From assembly GCA_045660745.1 (NCBI GenBank), contig JAZREJ010000052.1, forward strand, positions 1-31,448: 31,448 nt of DNA, read 5' to 3'. This document shows positions 24,343-30,745 of the stretch, piece by piece. The translations under genes and the position numbers were made by a program. The DNA comes from RGIG6353 sp045660745. GTDB lineage: Bacteria > Bacillota > Clostridia > Oscillospirales > SIG627. The notes below the pieces were generated by a model. That model worked only from the letters and a program-made list of their open reading frames with translations. It was not told where the DNA came from and did not search any database. Each line of letters begins with the position of its first letter. Position 1 is the first letter of the stretch.

Positions 24343-24372
24343 AAAAGAAAAAAGAATGTGTTTTCCACATTC
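24343..24372 (-). terminator. Terminator of the XRE regulator gene
   Basis: On the minus strand GAATGTG / CACATTC with a 5-base loop, followed by TTTTTTCTTTT. It overlaps the stop codon of the regulator. Confidence 0.8.
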
Positions 24373-24595
24373 ATTTTTGCTTTTTAGGGTCATTTGTAAG
24401 ACCTAAAATATAATCTGTTGTTGTATTGTAAAATCGGGCAAGTCTTATAAGCACATCGGTGGGGATATCTCTTGTTCCTCTCTCGTATCGGCTGTATTGA
24501 GATTGCTTCATTCCAAGATACTCTGCAATATATTGCTGAGAAAAATCCGAATCCTCTCTCAAATCCCGAAGTCTTGGATAATAACTATCCACCAT
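24371..24595 (-). CDS. XRE-family (Cro/CI-type) repressor, 74 residues
   Basis: A compact helix-turn-helix repressor made of little more than the HTH_3 domain: LRDLREDSDFSQQYIAEYLG, then MKQSQYSRYERGTRDIP, then a helix ending in YNTTTDYILGLTN. It has no sensing domain. Its ATG (24593-24595) lies 11 bases inside a short leader from a perfect -10 box, TATAAT, at 24613-24618 on the minus strand. That -10 box overlaps the left palindrome at 24616-24630, so autorepression is likely. It is divergent from the lipoprotein gene at 24706, whose promoter is flanked by the same palindrome, so the pair looks like a self-contained regulatory module. Confidence 0.9.
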   Translation of the reverse strand: MVDSYYPRLRDLREDSDFSQQYIAEYLGMKQSQYSRYERGTRDIPTDVLIRLARFYNTTTDYILGLTNDPKKQK

Positions 24596-24615
24596 ATCAC
24601 CGCCTCAATAATATT

Positions 24616-24630
24616 ATAACCATTTGGTAT
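24616..24630. promoter_or_regulatory. Left operator copy of the XRE/lipoprotein module
   Basis: ATAACCATTTGGTAT shares the 13-mer ATAACCATTTGGT with the copy at 24670. It overlaps the repressor's own -10 box and touches the first base of the opposing -35 box. Confidence 0.7.
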
Positions 24631-24658
24631 TGACATATTACCACATTTGTTGTATAAT
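24630..24658 (+). promoter_or_regulatory. Consensus promoter of the lipoprotein gene
   Basis: TTGACA (24630-24635), exactly 17 bases, TATAAT (24653-24658). It is a perfect consensus promoter enclosed by two operator copies. Confidence 0.88.
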
Positions 24659-24669
24659 GATACAAAACG

Positions 24670-24685
24670 ATAACCATTTGGTTAT
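24670..24685. promoter_or_regulatory. Right operator copy, perfect palindrome
   Basis: ATAACCATTTGGTTAT is a perfect 16-base inverted repeat (ATAACCA / TGGTTAT) just after the predicted start site, where a bound repressor would block transcription. Confidence 0.75.
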
Positions 24686-24705
24686 AAAGTAAAGGAAGAA
24701 GAATC

Positions 24706-25707
24706 ATGAAAAAGACATTTATTCTACTCGCACTCATTTCAATCTTACTCATCATCTCGTCATGCACAGAAAAAATGCCAAGTGAAAAAGACAGCGATGT
24801 AAAAGCGCCCATTTCAGAAGACGAAAAAGTTACTCCGGATGCTCCGCCTGAGGTTATTGAATATAGTTATTCGGTTACAGCAAGGGACTTTGATTCTATT
24901 TATGCCCTTACCGATGAAGAAAGAGCCCACGAATTTGTTTCCGCGCTCTGCCTTAATGACACCGAGATAGTAAACTATTACATCGGAGGAAGTATCAACT
25001 CTTTTGACAGTGTAAAAATGAACGCTTACATTAAAAGCTTTGAAAATTCGGTCGGAACTGTCATACTCACAGTCGAGGAAAGTGACTCTACTGCATTTAC
25101 GGTTGGAGAACACGAATACATCATTGAAATGGATGATATTACAAACACTCAGTATTCATATGTTACCTTCTTTGGCACGGCTGATGACTATGCCGAATAT
25201 CTTAAAGGAGCAAGTCTGCCTATCAGCGATGATGATCTCTTCAATGACGGGTACATTTTTTCTTCTCGCGCTATTGATCTTGGTTACTGCGACACACTTG
25301 ATATACACCATATGATAAGACATACTCACCCGAAAACATGGGATTATTATTCAGTTGACGTGGAAAACTACTCAAAATATCTTTCTGACAGATTTGGAAT
25401 AGATGGTATAAACGTGTTGGACATCAAGGAACTTTCCAATTATATAATAACGGAAAACGGCGAAAAAAAGATTGATATCGGCTGTGCGCACGGAGGAACG
25501 GTCATGCCTCACACATTCGAAAAATTTGAGCAAGACGGTATAAAATATTCTTACACCTTTGTTTTCTATTCCGACTTTGCGTATATCAGCCCAACTCAAA
25601 AGGTCACTTACACATTTGAAAAGCGTGACGGCTGTGACATTTTAACGTTTACAGGTATAACCACGGAAAAGCTTGGCGACGGAAAGGTTGCAAGAGTTTC
25701 ATTTTAA
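24706..25707 (+). CDS. Lipoprotein of unknown function
   Basis: A 333-residue exported lipoprotein. The signal is a basic start, a hydrophobic core and the lipobox ISSC with Cys at residue 20. It is followed by a charged, Pro-containing linker up to about residue 50 and then a folded part with no motif I recognise. Notable elements are ERAHEFVSALCLNDTE near residue 75, HHMIRHTHPKTWDYYSV near residue 205, and CAHGGTVMPHTF near residue 265. His and Cys residues are frequent there but form no known site. The start has AAAGGAAG about 10 bases upstream, and the promoter is a perfect consensus. Control by the divergent XRE repressor through the twin operators is likely. It is a single-gene unit with its own terminator. 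Confidence 0.85.
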   Translation: MKKTFILLALISILLIISSCTEKMPSEKDSDVKAPISEDEKVTPDAPPEVIEYSYSVTARDFDSIYALTDEERAHEFVSALCLNDTEIVNYYIGGSINSFDSVKMNAYIKSFENSVGTVILTVEESDSTAFTVGEHEYIIEMDDITNTQYSYVTFFGTADDYAEYLKGASLPISDDDLFNDGYIFSSRAIDLGYCDTLDIHHMIRHTHPKTWDYYSVDVENYSKYLSDRFGIDGINVLDIKELSNYIITENGEKKIDIGCAHGGTVMPHTFEKFEQDGIKYSYTFVFYSDFAYISPTQKVTYTFEKRDGCDILTFTGITTEKLGDGKVARVSF

Positions 25708-25717
25708 ATGAAGTTTT

Positions 25718-25752
25718 CCCTCAACGGCAAAAAAACGTTGAGGGACTTTTTT
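25718..25752 (+). terminator. Terminator after the lipoprotein gene
   Basis: CCCTCAACG / CGTTGAGGG (9 bp) with a 9-base A-rich loop, followed by ACTTTTTTA. Confidence 0.88.
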
Positions 25753-25786
25753 ATCCTGCATTATTTTAGAATATTACAAAAAACTA

Positions 25787-25815
25787 TTGAAAAACGAAAA
25801 CAAATATGATACAAT
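25787..25815 (+). promoter_or_regulatory. Promoter of the alcohol dehydrogenase / GH28 unit
   Basis: TTGAAA (25787-25792), 17 bases, TACAAT (25810-25815). A perfect 12-base palindrome, CACAAGCTTGTG (25833-25844), lies just after the predicted start. Confidence 0.7.
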
Positions 25816-25891
25816 ATAAAACAAAGAAAAACCACAAGCTTGTGTGAGATTATGAGAGTATTCAAGCGATTTTTTAAGAAAGGATAGAAAC

Positions 25892-27040
25892 ATGAAGCAC
25901 TTCGACATCAAAACACAAATATATTTTGGCGAAAACTCACTTGACAGACTCTCGAAGATTCCTTACAAGAAGGCGCTCATCATTTCCGACCCCTACGTTG
26001 TAAAGAGCGGAATGATACACCACGTCACATCACGTCTTGAAGCGGCAGCCATCGAATGGCAGATATTCGACGATGTTATTCCCGACCCCCCCATTGAAAA
26101 AATATGCACGGGTGTTAAAGCTGTTCTCGACTATGAGGCAGACGTTATCATAACCATTGGCGGAGGCTCTGCAATTGACTCTGCAAAGGCAATAAGAGAA
26201 GTTGCGATACAGACCGACACGTCCTACAAAAAGCCCGCTCTTATCGCTATCCCCACCACCAGCGGTACGGGAAGTGAAGTAACATCCTTCTCTGTCATTA
26301 CCGATACCAAGAATCAGACGAAAATTCCGCTTGCCAACGAATCGCTTCTCCCCGATGAAGCTATCCTTGATGCAGAGCTTGTAAAGACCGTTCCGCCTAC
26401 TATTACAGCAGATACCGGAATGGACGTATTCACTCACGCGCTTGAATCATACGTTAGTACAAACAATAATGAATTTTCTGCGGCACTTGCGGAAAAAGCC
26501 ATTGAAATAACAGGCTCGTTCCTCCTCCGCTCATATCTTGATAACAACGACACACATGCCCGTCAGAAGATGCACGTTGCCTCCTGTCTTGCGGGACTTG
26601 CCTTCAACACGGCGTCCCTCGGACTCAATCACGGTATGGCGCATCAGCTCGGTGCAAACTTTCATATCCCCCACGGACGCGCAAACGCACTTCTTCTCCC
26701 CCACATAATTGAATACAACAGCGAAATAGACAAGTATTCCCGTCTCAAAACCGACTACCCCAAGCACGTTCGCAAATATGCTACCGTTGCACGTACACTC
26801 GGTCTTCAGAACTTCAACATAGTTACCACCATACGAGCACTTTCCAACTGGTGTCAATTTATGATGAAGGAGATGGACATGCCCCTTTCGATATCAGAAA
26901 CAGGAATGTGCACCAAGGAAGAGTATTACGCACTTATTCCTCAAATGGCAGAAGCAGCCCTTGCTGATGCCTGCACTAAGACTAATCCCAGAGTCCCAAC
27001 TATCAAGGATATCGAAATGATCTATATGCAGCTTTGGTAA
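25892..27040 (+). CDS. Iron-dependent alcohol dehydrogenase (group III)
   Basis: NAD(P)-dependent oxidoreductase of the Fe-ADH family, interconverting alcohols and aldehydes or ketones in the cytosol. The nucleotide motif GGGSAIDSAKA lies at residues 90-100. The metal ligands are D178 and H182 in MDVFTHALES, H247 in LNHGMAHQ, and H261 in IPHGRANALLLPH; the spacing is that of FucO. Length of 382 residues is normal. The start has AGAAAGGA upstream. It resembles enzymes of the PduQ/EutG/1,3-propanediol dehydrogenase type, but the exact substrate cannot be told, and no microcompartment genes are nearby. A GC-rich hairpin and the GH28 gene follow 53 bases after the stop, probably on the same transcript, so it may reduce aldehydes from sugar breakdown. 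Confidence 0.92.
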   Translation: MKHFDIKTQIYFGENSLDRLSKIPYKKALIISDPYVVKSGMIHHVTSRLEAAAIEWQIFDDVIPDPPIEKICTGVKAVLDYEADVIITIGGGSAIDSAKAIREVAIQTDTSYKKPALIAIPTTSGTGSEVTSFSVITDTKNQTKIPLANESLLPDEAILDAELVKTVPPTITADTGMDVFTHALESYVSTNNNEFSAALAEKAIEITGSFLLRSYLDNNDTHARQKMHVASCLAGLAFNTASLGLNHGMAHQLGANFHIPHGRANALLLPHIIEYNSEIDKYSRLKTDYPKHVRKYATVARTLGLQNFNIVTTIRALSNWCQFMMKEMDMPLSISETGMCTKEEYYALIPQMAEAALADACTKTNPRVPTIKDIEMIYMQLW

Positions 27041-27073
27041 AAAATCCCCCCCTGCCTCAGCAGGGGGGATTTA
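27041..27073 (+). other. GC-rich hairpin between alcohol dehydrogenase and GH28 gene
   Basis: AAATCCCCCC...GGGGGGATTT with an inner CTGC/GCAG pair and one bulged C. The T run after it is poor (TTTAAG), so it may be a weak terminator or an mRNA-processing or stabilising element inside an operon. Confidence 0.7.
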
Positions 27074-27093
27074 AGTGAAAGGACTAAGCGATT

Positions 27094-28371
27094 ATGTTTT
27101 TTAAAGAATTTGAACTGCCGAAAGCTCCGATCTTCCCAAACTTTGAGGTATCAATAACCGACTTCGGAGCAAATGAATGCACTCCTATTACCCAATCAGT
27201 AAAAAACGCTATAGAGCATGTGCACTCAAACGGTGGAGGAAGAGTTGTCATCCCCAAGGGGAATTGGGAAACGGGTCCCATACATTTGAAAAGCCGTGTA
27301 AATCTTCACTTTGAAGATGGAGCACGCCTATCATTTTCTACAAACAAAGAAGACTATCTTCCTGTAGTTCTTATAAATTACGAGGGCATCCGCTGTTATA
27401 ACTACTCCCCTTTTATTTATGCAAACGGAGTTGAGGATATCGCCATAACGGGAAAAGGCTATCTTGAAGGCAACGGCGAGACATGGTGGGAGTGGTCAAA
27501 GAAAACGCTTGACGGCAGAAACAGACTCTATAAAATGATGGTAGACACCCCCGTTGAACATCGCGTTTTCGGTCGTGATGAGGATTCTTTGCGTTCACCG
27601 TTTGTGCAGATACTCAATTCCAAAAATATACTCATTGAGGATATTGAGCTTCACAATTCTCCATTCTGGACAATGCATCTTGTCTGGTGTGAGAGGGCGA
27701 TTGTGAGGGGGGTCAAAATTGAAAATCAAACAATATCCACAAACACCGACGGTATAAACGTTGACGCATCAAATACAGTGCTCGTTGAAAACTGCATTCT
27801 CAAAACTATGGGAGACGATATGTACTGCCTCAAGGCGGGCAGAAATGAGGATGCTTGGGATGTTGGCAAGTCCTGTGAAAATGTTGTTATCCGCAACTGT
27901 CACGGTGTTGGCAGATCAATGAGCGGAGGTATCGTGATAGGAAGCGAAATGTCAGGCTCTGTACGCAACATTCTTGCACACGATTGCACCTTTGAAAACA
28001 ACATCAACTGCATCCGTATCAAGGCAAAGGACGGAAGAGGTGGTATTGTCGAGAATATCGAATATAAGAATCTTCGTATGAAACAGGGCATGCGCGGGAT
28101 CAACCTTACCTTCCGCTATTCCTGTGAGGCAACCGATGACCCGATTGAAAAAGGAAAATATATGCCCGAATTCAGAAATATCTATTTTGAAAACATATTG
28201 TGTGAAAACACCGATATCGGACTTGCTATCGACGGAGTACCGAACGGTAAAATGTCGAATATCCATATGAAAAATGTCACGATGTACGCCAAAACCTGTA
28301 TGACCTGCGACTCTCTCACGGGACTTAATATGGAAAACGTGAATTTTGTACAGATTGAAAAAGAACAATAG
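27094..28371 (+). CDS. GH28 family glycoside hydrolase (polygalacturonase-like), cytosolic
   Basis: A right-handed beta-helix hydrolase of family GH28, which cleaves galacturonic acid linkages in pectin, homogalacturonan or rhamnogalacturonan. The four family motifs are all present in order: NTDG (217-220, D219), GDD (240-242), HG (H270-G271, in NCHGVG) and RIK (308-310, in CIRIKAKDG), which matches the usual catalytic set. Length is 425 residues. There is no signal peptide, so it likely trims imported oligosaccharides as an exo-acting enzyme rather than attacking polymer outside. AAAGGA lies about 11 bases before the ATG. No transporter or other pectin genes are in the window. A terminator follows its stop. 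Confidence 0.9.
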   Translation: MFFKEFELPKAPIFPNFEVSITDFGANECTPITQSVKNAIEHVHSNGGGRVVIPKGNWETGPIHLKSRVNLHFEDGARLSFSTNKEDYLPVVLINYEGIRCYNYSPFIYANGVEDIAITGKGYLEGNGETWWEWSKKTLDGRNRLYKMMVDTPVEHRVFGRDEDSLRSPFVQILNSKNILIEDIELHNSPFWTMHLVWCERAIVRGVKIENQTISTNTDGINVDASNTVLVENCILKTMGDDMYCLKAGRNEDAWDVGKSCENVVIRNCHGVGRSMSGGIVIGSEMSGSVRNILAHDCTFENNINCIRIKAKDGRGGIVENIEYKNLRMKQGMRGINLTFRYSCEATDDPIEKGKYMPEFRNIYFENILCENTDIGLAIDGVPNGKMSNIHMKNVTMYAKTCMTCDSLTGLNMENVNFVQIEKEQ

Positions 28372-28410
28372 TTTTATAAAATAAATGATTTGAATGCAAT
28401 CCGATTTATC

Positions 28411-28450
28411 ACACAAAAAACACCCCAATTAGGGTGTGCTTTTTGTGTGC
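28411..28450 (+). terminator. Terminator after the GH28 gene
   Basis: Long imperfect stem: CACAAAAA / TTTTTGTG outside and CACCC / GGGTG inside, closing on CAATTA. Confidence 0.85.
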
Positions 28451-28685
28451 ATTAAACGTGATAAAAGATGGATAGCATTATATTTAACTGTCAAGCATAT
28501 AGCGAAAAAAATTGCGATACATAATTTATAGTATTATAGCTATTATAGTCATTGGAATACAACAAAAGCACTCCACTCGAAAAAATACATGGCTTGATTG
28601 CCACTATTTTTAACATAGCATATGTATGCAACAAAACTAATACTATGTTGACTCGTAACATTTTTCACAAAAAGCAAAAAAGCAC
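28451..28685. other. AT-rich intergenic region without a gene
   Basis: About 235 bases of AT-rich DNA. It has a loose repeat of TATTATAG around 28528-28550 and a distant AACATAG/CTATGTT inverted pair near 28615-28655. I see no start signals or reading frame worth calling. Confidence 0.6.
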
Positions 28686-28714
28686 TTGACAAAACGCAAT
28701 AGTTATAGTAAAAT
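28686..28714 (+). promoter_or_regulatory. Promoter of the tRNA-Ser locus
   Basis: TTGACA (28686-28691), 17 bases, TAAAAT (28709-28714). The predicted transcript starts near 28721, about 20 bases before the broken tRNA copy. This is the only good promoter I see for either tRNA copy. Confidence 0.75.
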
Positions 28715-28741
28715 AATCAAGTCAATTTAATATTCTCATAC

Positions 28742-28784
28742 GGAGGGATATCGAAGTGGTCATAACGAGGCGGTCTTGAAAACC
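28742..28784 (+). pseudogene. Truncated tRNA-Ser copy (5' half)
   Basis: Starts like the complete gene at 28924 and agrees with it through the acceptor 5' strand, D arm, and anticodon loop CTTGAAA with anticodon TGA, with one base different (acceptor position 7, A instead of T). It diverges after ACC in the 3' side of the anticodon stem. The variable arm and T arm are missing. TCCCTC at 28807-28812 could be a remnant of the acceptor 3' strand. It is not a functional tRNA. Confidence 0.8.
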
Positions 28785-28812
28785 CGCGCGTAACTGTTCC
28801 TTTTGTTCCCTC

Positions 28813-28838
28813 AAAATCCTTGTCATATCAAGGGTTTT
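28813..28838 (+). terminator. Hairpin after the broken tRNA copy
   Basis: AAAATCCTTG / CAAGGGTTTT (10 pairs, one G-T) with loop TCATAT. It could stop transcripts from the 28686 promoter, although no T run follows beyond the stem. A second hairpin lies at 28877-28909 (GCGAAAT / ATTTCGC with inner CTCC / GGAG). Confidence 0.4.
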
Positions 28839-28879
28839 CGGCATTTTCTAAAACACAAAAATTTCATAGTTCTCTCGCG

Positions 28880-28890
28880 AAATTCTCTCC
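28880..28890 (+). repeat. AAATTCTCTCC motif, copy 1 of 3
   Basis: Shared with 29128-29138 and 30445-30455 in the same orientation; an inverted GGAGAGAA lies at 29115-29122. The copies surround the tRNA-Ser gene and the integrase, as arm-type binding sites of an integrase would. Confidence 0.5.
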
Positions 28891-28923
28891 AAATTCCGGA
28901 GCATTTCGCAAAAGATACCCTAC

Positions 28924-29011
28924 GGAGGGTTATCGAAGTGGTCATAACGAGGCGGTCTTGAAAACCGTTTGCCCTTTGGGCACGTGGGTTCGAATCCCAC
29001 ACCCTCCGCCA
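28924..29011 (+). tRNA. tRNA-Ser (anticodon UGA)
   Basis: Complete 88-base gene with encoded CCA. Acceptor GGAGGGT pairs with ACCCTCC, the discriminator is G, the D stem is TCG/CGA, and the anticodon stem closes the loop CTTGAAA with TGA at 28959-28961. The long variable arm (TGCCC/GGGCA) is typical of tRNA-Ser, and the T arm is GTGGG TTCGAAT CCCAC. It decodes UCA and related Ser codons. It is probably the attachment site of the adjacent element. Confidence 0.97.
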
Positions 29012-29016
29012 CATTT

Positions 29017-29032
29017 TGCACAATTTTGTGCA
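29017..29032. repeat. Perfect inverted repeat just after tRNA-Ser
   Basis: TGCACAA-TT-TTGTGCA, 5 bases past the tRNA CCA end. It may be part of the attachment region or a structured trailer. Confidence 0.6.
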
Positions 29033-29034
29033 GT

Positions 29035-29082
29035 AAAAAGCACTTGAATTTAGCGATATTTGCTAAAAATCAGGTGCTTTTT
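29035..29082 (+). terminator. Terminator after tRNA-Ser
   Basis: Three stacked arm pairs: AAAAAGCAC / GTGCTTTTT, TGA / TCA and TTTAGC / GCTAAA, ending in six T. Confidence 0.8.
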
Positions 29083-29114
29083 TCTATGTTTTGCGCCCCT
29101 GAAATTTTTGCCTT

Positions 29115-29138
29115 GGAGAGAACTCGAAAATTCTCTCC
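29115..29138. repeat. Inverted GGAGAGAA / TTCTCTCC pair between tRNA and integrase
   Basis: Two 8-base arms around 8 bases. The right arm is the second AAATTCTCTCC copy (29128-29138). Candidate integrase or excisionase binding site. Confidence 0.5.
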
Positions 29139-29146
29139 TGACCCCC

Positions 29147-29175
29147 GAAAAAGCCTTGTGGCATAAGGCTTTTTC
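29147..29175 (-). terminator. Terminator of the integrase gene
   Basis: GAAAAAGCCTT / AAGGCTTTTTC (11 bp) with a 7-base loop. It overlaps the integrase stop codon. Confidence 0.8.
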
Positions 29176-30373
29176 AGCTCTCCCATTTGCTCGCGATTTG
29201 CACGTTTTCGGGTAATTTTACCGCGTTTTCCATGGCTTTTGCGGCATTTTCCTTGCTGCTCCAGTCCAAATGAGTATAAATATTTAAAGTTACACTCACG
29301 GTGGAATGGCCTAAATAGTCCTGCACCTCCTTGGGTGAGAGCCCCATTTTGTGCATCAGGCTCGCGCAGGTGTGGCGCAGATCGTGAAAACGAATCTTGC
29401 GCAACCCGTTGCGCTCAAGTATCTTCGGGAAAGCGTCCTCGATGTAGCGCGGCTTGAAGCGGTTTCCCATCTCGTCGGTGAACACGTAGTCAAGGTCCTT
29501 CATGTTGTAGCTGTTTCCGCAGATCTTGCGGTTTCGCTTTTGCACCTCGCGCCAAGCAAGTAGCTTCTCTCTCACCGTGTCGGACATGGGAAAGCTTCTG
29601 TAGCTCGACTTGGTCTTGGTACGGTCGGAGGCAATGATAACGGTTTTGCCGTCCACACGCGCTTCGGTGACCGTGTGGTTGATGGTGATCCTGTTCTCCT
29701 CAAAGTCAATGGCTTTCCACCGAAGTCCGAGCACCTCACTTCTTCGAAGTCCAAGCAGAGCCGTAATGTAGATGAGAAGCCCCAGCTTGTGATCCCACGA
29801 TTTCTCAATGAGCAAGGCAAGCTCCTCCTCGGTGTACGCCGAGCCTTCAAAACGCTCCGCGCGTGGCGGGTCAACCTTGTCGGCTGGATTGTTGGGGATG
29901 AGATCCATTCGGTATGCGTACTTGAGGATCTTGTGAAGCAGCGCGTGCTCGTGCCTGACCGTTGTTCCCGACAGCGTTTTCATTTCGTGAAGGTAGAAGG
30001 TCTGTAGATCCTTGGCTTGTACGTTGACAAGTGCTAAATTCTTTTTCTCAAAGTAAGGAATGAACTTCTTTTCCACCGTGGTCTGATAGCCGCCGAAGGT
30101 GGTAGGCACGACCGTGGTTCGTACCACCTCCAGCCAAGCCCGCATAAAATCGGTGAAAAGCATTCTGTCGCTAAAATCAAAATAGTCGGCGGGTGCTTTC
30201 GGCACAACAAAGCTTTTGCGAAGATGCGATAGCATTTCCTCAGCGCGCTTCTTGTTTCCTTTCACGGGAAGTCCCGTGGCTTTCCATATTTGTTTTCGTT
30301 CGCCTGTGTAGTCGACGTAACTGAGTACACAGTAATAATGTCCGTTTTTTTCTCGCAGGTGTCCTGCAATCAT
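29174..30373 (-). CDS. Tyrosine recombinase / integrase
   Basis: Site-specific recombinase of the phage-type tyrosine integrase family (399 residues), which inserts and removes the element at tRNA-Ser. Domains: an N-terminal arm-binding segment (1 to about 60), a SAM-like core-binding domain (about 70-170) and the catalytic domain. Catalytic residues visible are Arg in LLGLRRSEVLGLRW, Lys in RTKTKSSYRSFP, the HxLR box in FHDLRHTCASLMH, His in YLGHSTVSVT, and the nucleophile Tyr in NIYTHLDW. All are present, so it is probably active. The start has AAAGGAG 7 bases upstream. Its 3' end lies 160 bases from the tRNA, as usual for tRNA-integrating elements. Its promoter spacer contains one AAATTCTCTCC motif, so self-control by binding is possible. 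Confidence 0.95.
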   Translation of the reverse strand: MIAGHLREKNGHYYCVLSYVDYTGERKQIWKATGLPVKGNKKRAEEMLSHLRKSFVVPKAPADYFDFSDRMLFTDFMRAWLEVVRTTVVPTTFGGYQTTVEKKFIPYFEKKNLALVNVQAKDLQTFYLHEMKTLSGTTVRHEHALLHKILKYAYRMDLIPNNPADKVDPPRAERFEGSAYTEEELALLIEKSWDHKLGLLIYITALLGLRRSEVLGLRWKAIDFEENRITINHTVTEARVDGKTVIIASDRTKTKSSYRSFPMSDTVREKLLAWREVQKRNRKICGNSYNMKDLDYVFTDEMGNRFKPRYIEDAFPKILERNGLRKIRFHDLRHTCASLMHKMGLSPKEVQDYLGHSTVSVTLNIYTHLDWSSKENAAKAMENAVKLPENVQIASKWES

Positions 30374-30432
30374 AAATAACTCCTTTCTGCATTCTGCACA
30401 TATTTCGGACGTTTCTTTATTGGAGTGGCTCC

Positions 30433-30461
30433 ATTATACAAGAAAAATTCTCTCCCGTCAA
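30433..30461 (-). promoter_or_regulatory. Integrase promoter
   Basis: On the minus strand TTGACG (30456-30461), 17 bases, TATAAT (30433-30438). The third AAAATTCTCTCC motif (30444-30455) fills most of the spacer. A short TGGAG/CTCCA inverted repeat lies over the start site (30421-30433). Confidence 0.8.
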
Positions 30462-30507
30462 ATGTGCGATTCCGCGCCTCGTTTCTTTTTGAGTTCAAAT
30501 AAATCTA

Positions 30508-30539
30508 TTAAAAACTTCGTCTCACGTGGGGACGAAGTT
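30508..30539 (-). terminator. Terminator at the end of the hairpin cluster
   Basis: AACTTCGTCTC / GGGACGAAGTT (11 pairs, one T-G) with loop ACGTG, followed on the minus strand by TTTTTAATAG. It probably ends the relaxase transcript before the integrase promoter. Confidence 0.75.
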
Positions 30540-30743
30540 ATTTTCTTATTCAGCCTCGTGTCATTTTGGCACGAAGAATGTGTCTCCGACGGAGACGAAT
30601 AAATTGTGCTCCGGTGGAGCATCATTTTCACTTCTGCACCGACGGTGCACAAGTTGCAGTGAAACTTCTCCACCGGTGGAGGGGAAGTTGCCAACTTCCC
30701 ATCCACCGGCGCGGAAGTTCAACCTATGTGCCGGAGGCACATA
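30513..30743. repeat. Cluster of about eight short hairpins with unrelated stems
   Basis: Stem-loops: 30513-30539 (ACTTCGTC), 30556-30574 (TCGTGTC/GGCACGA), 30582-30596 (GTCTCC-GAC-GGAGAC), 30607-30621 (TGCTCC-GGT-GGAGCA), 30635-30649 (TGCACC-GAC-GGTGCA), 30668-30681 (CTCCACC/GGTGGAG), 30682-30700 (GGGAAGTT-GCC-AACTTCCC, overlapping an AACTTCC/GGAAGTT pair up to 30719), 30725-30743 (TATGTGCC-GGA-GGCACATA). Centres are mostly 24-33 bases apart. Stems differ but are perfectly paired. Four of them have the tip CC-GNN-GG, and the 30668-30681 palindrome contains CCGGTGG. No reading frame here looks real. Confidence 0.85.
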
Positions 30744-30745
30744 AG

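Noticed and set aside
25833..25844. Rex redox-repressor site upstream of alcohol dehydrogenase
   Set aside because: The Rex site has TTGTG on the left and CACAA on the right with a spacer; here the order is reversed, so it is reported only as an unnamed palindrome.
28823..29023. Minus-strand open frame with WDSNPRAQRANGFQDRL
   Set aside because: It is the antisense of the tRNA-Ser gene; such frames are a known annotation artefact.
30513..30743. CRISPR-like array
   Set aside because: The units are near-regular but the repeats are not the same sequence, there are no uniform spacers, and no cas gene is present.
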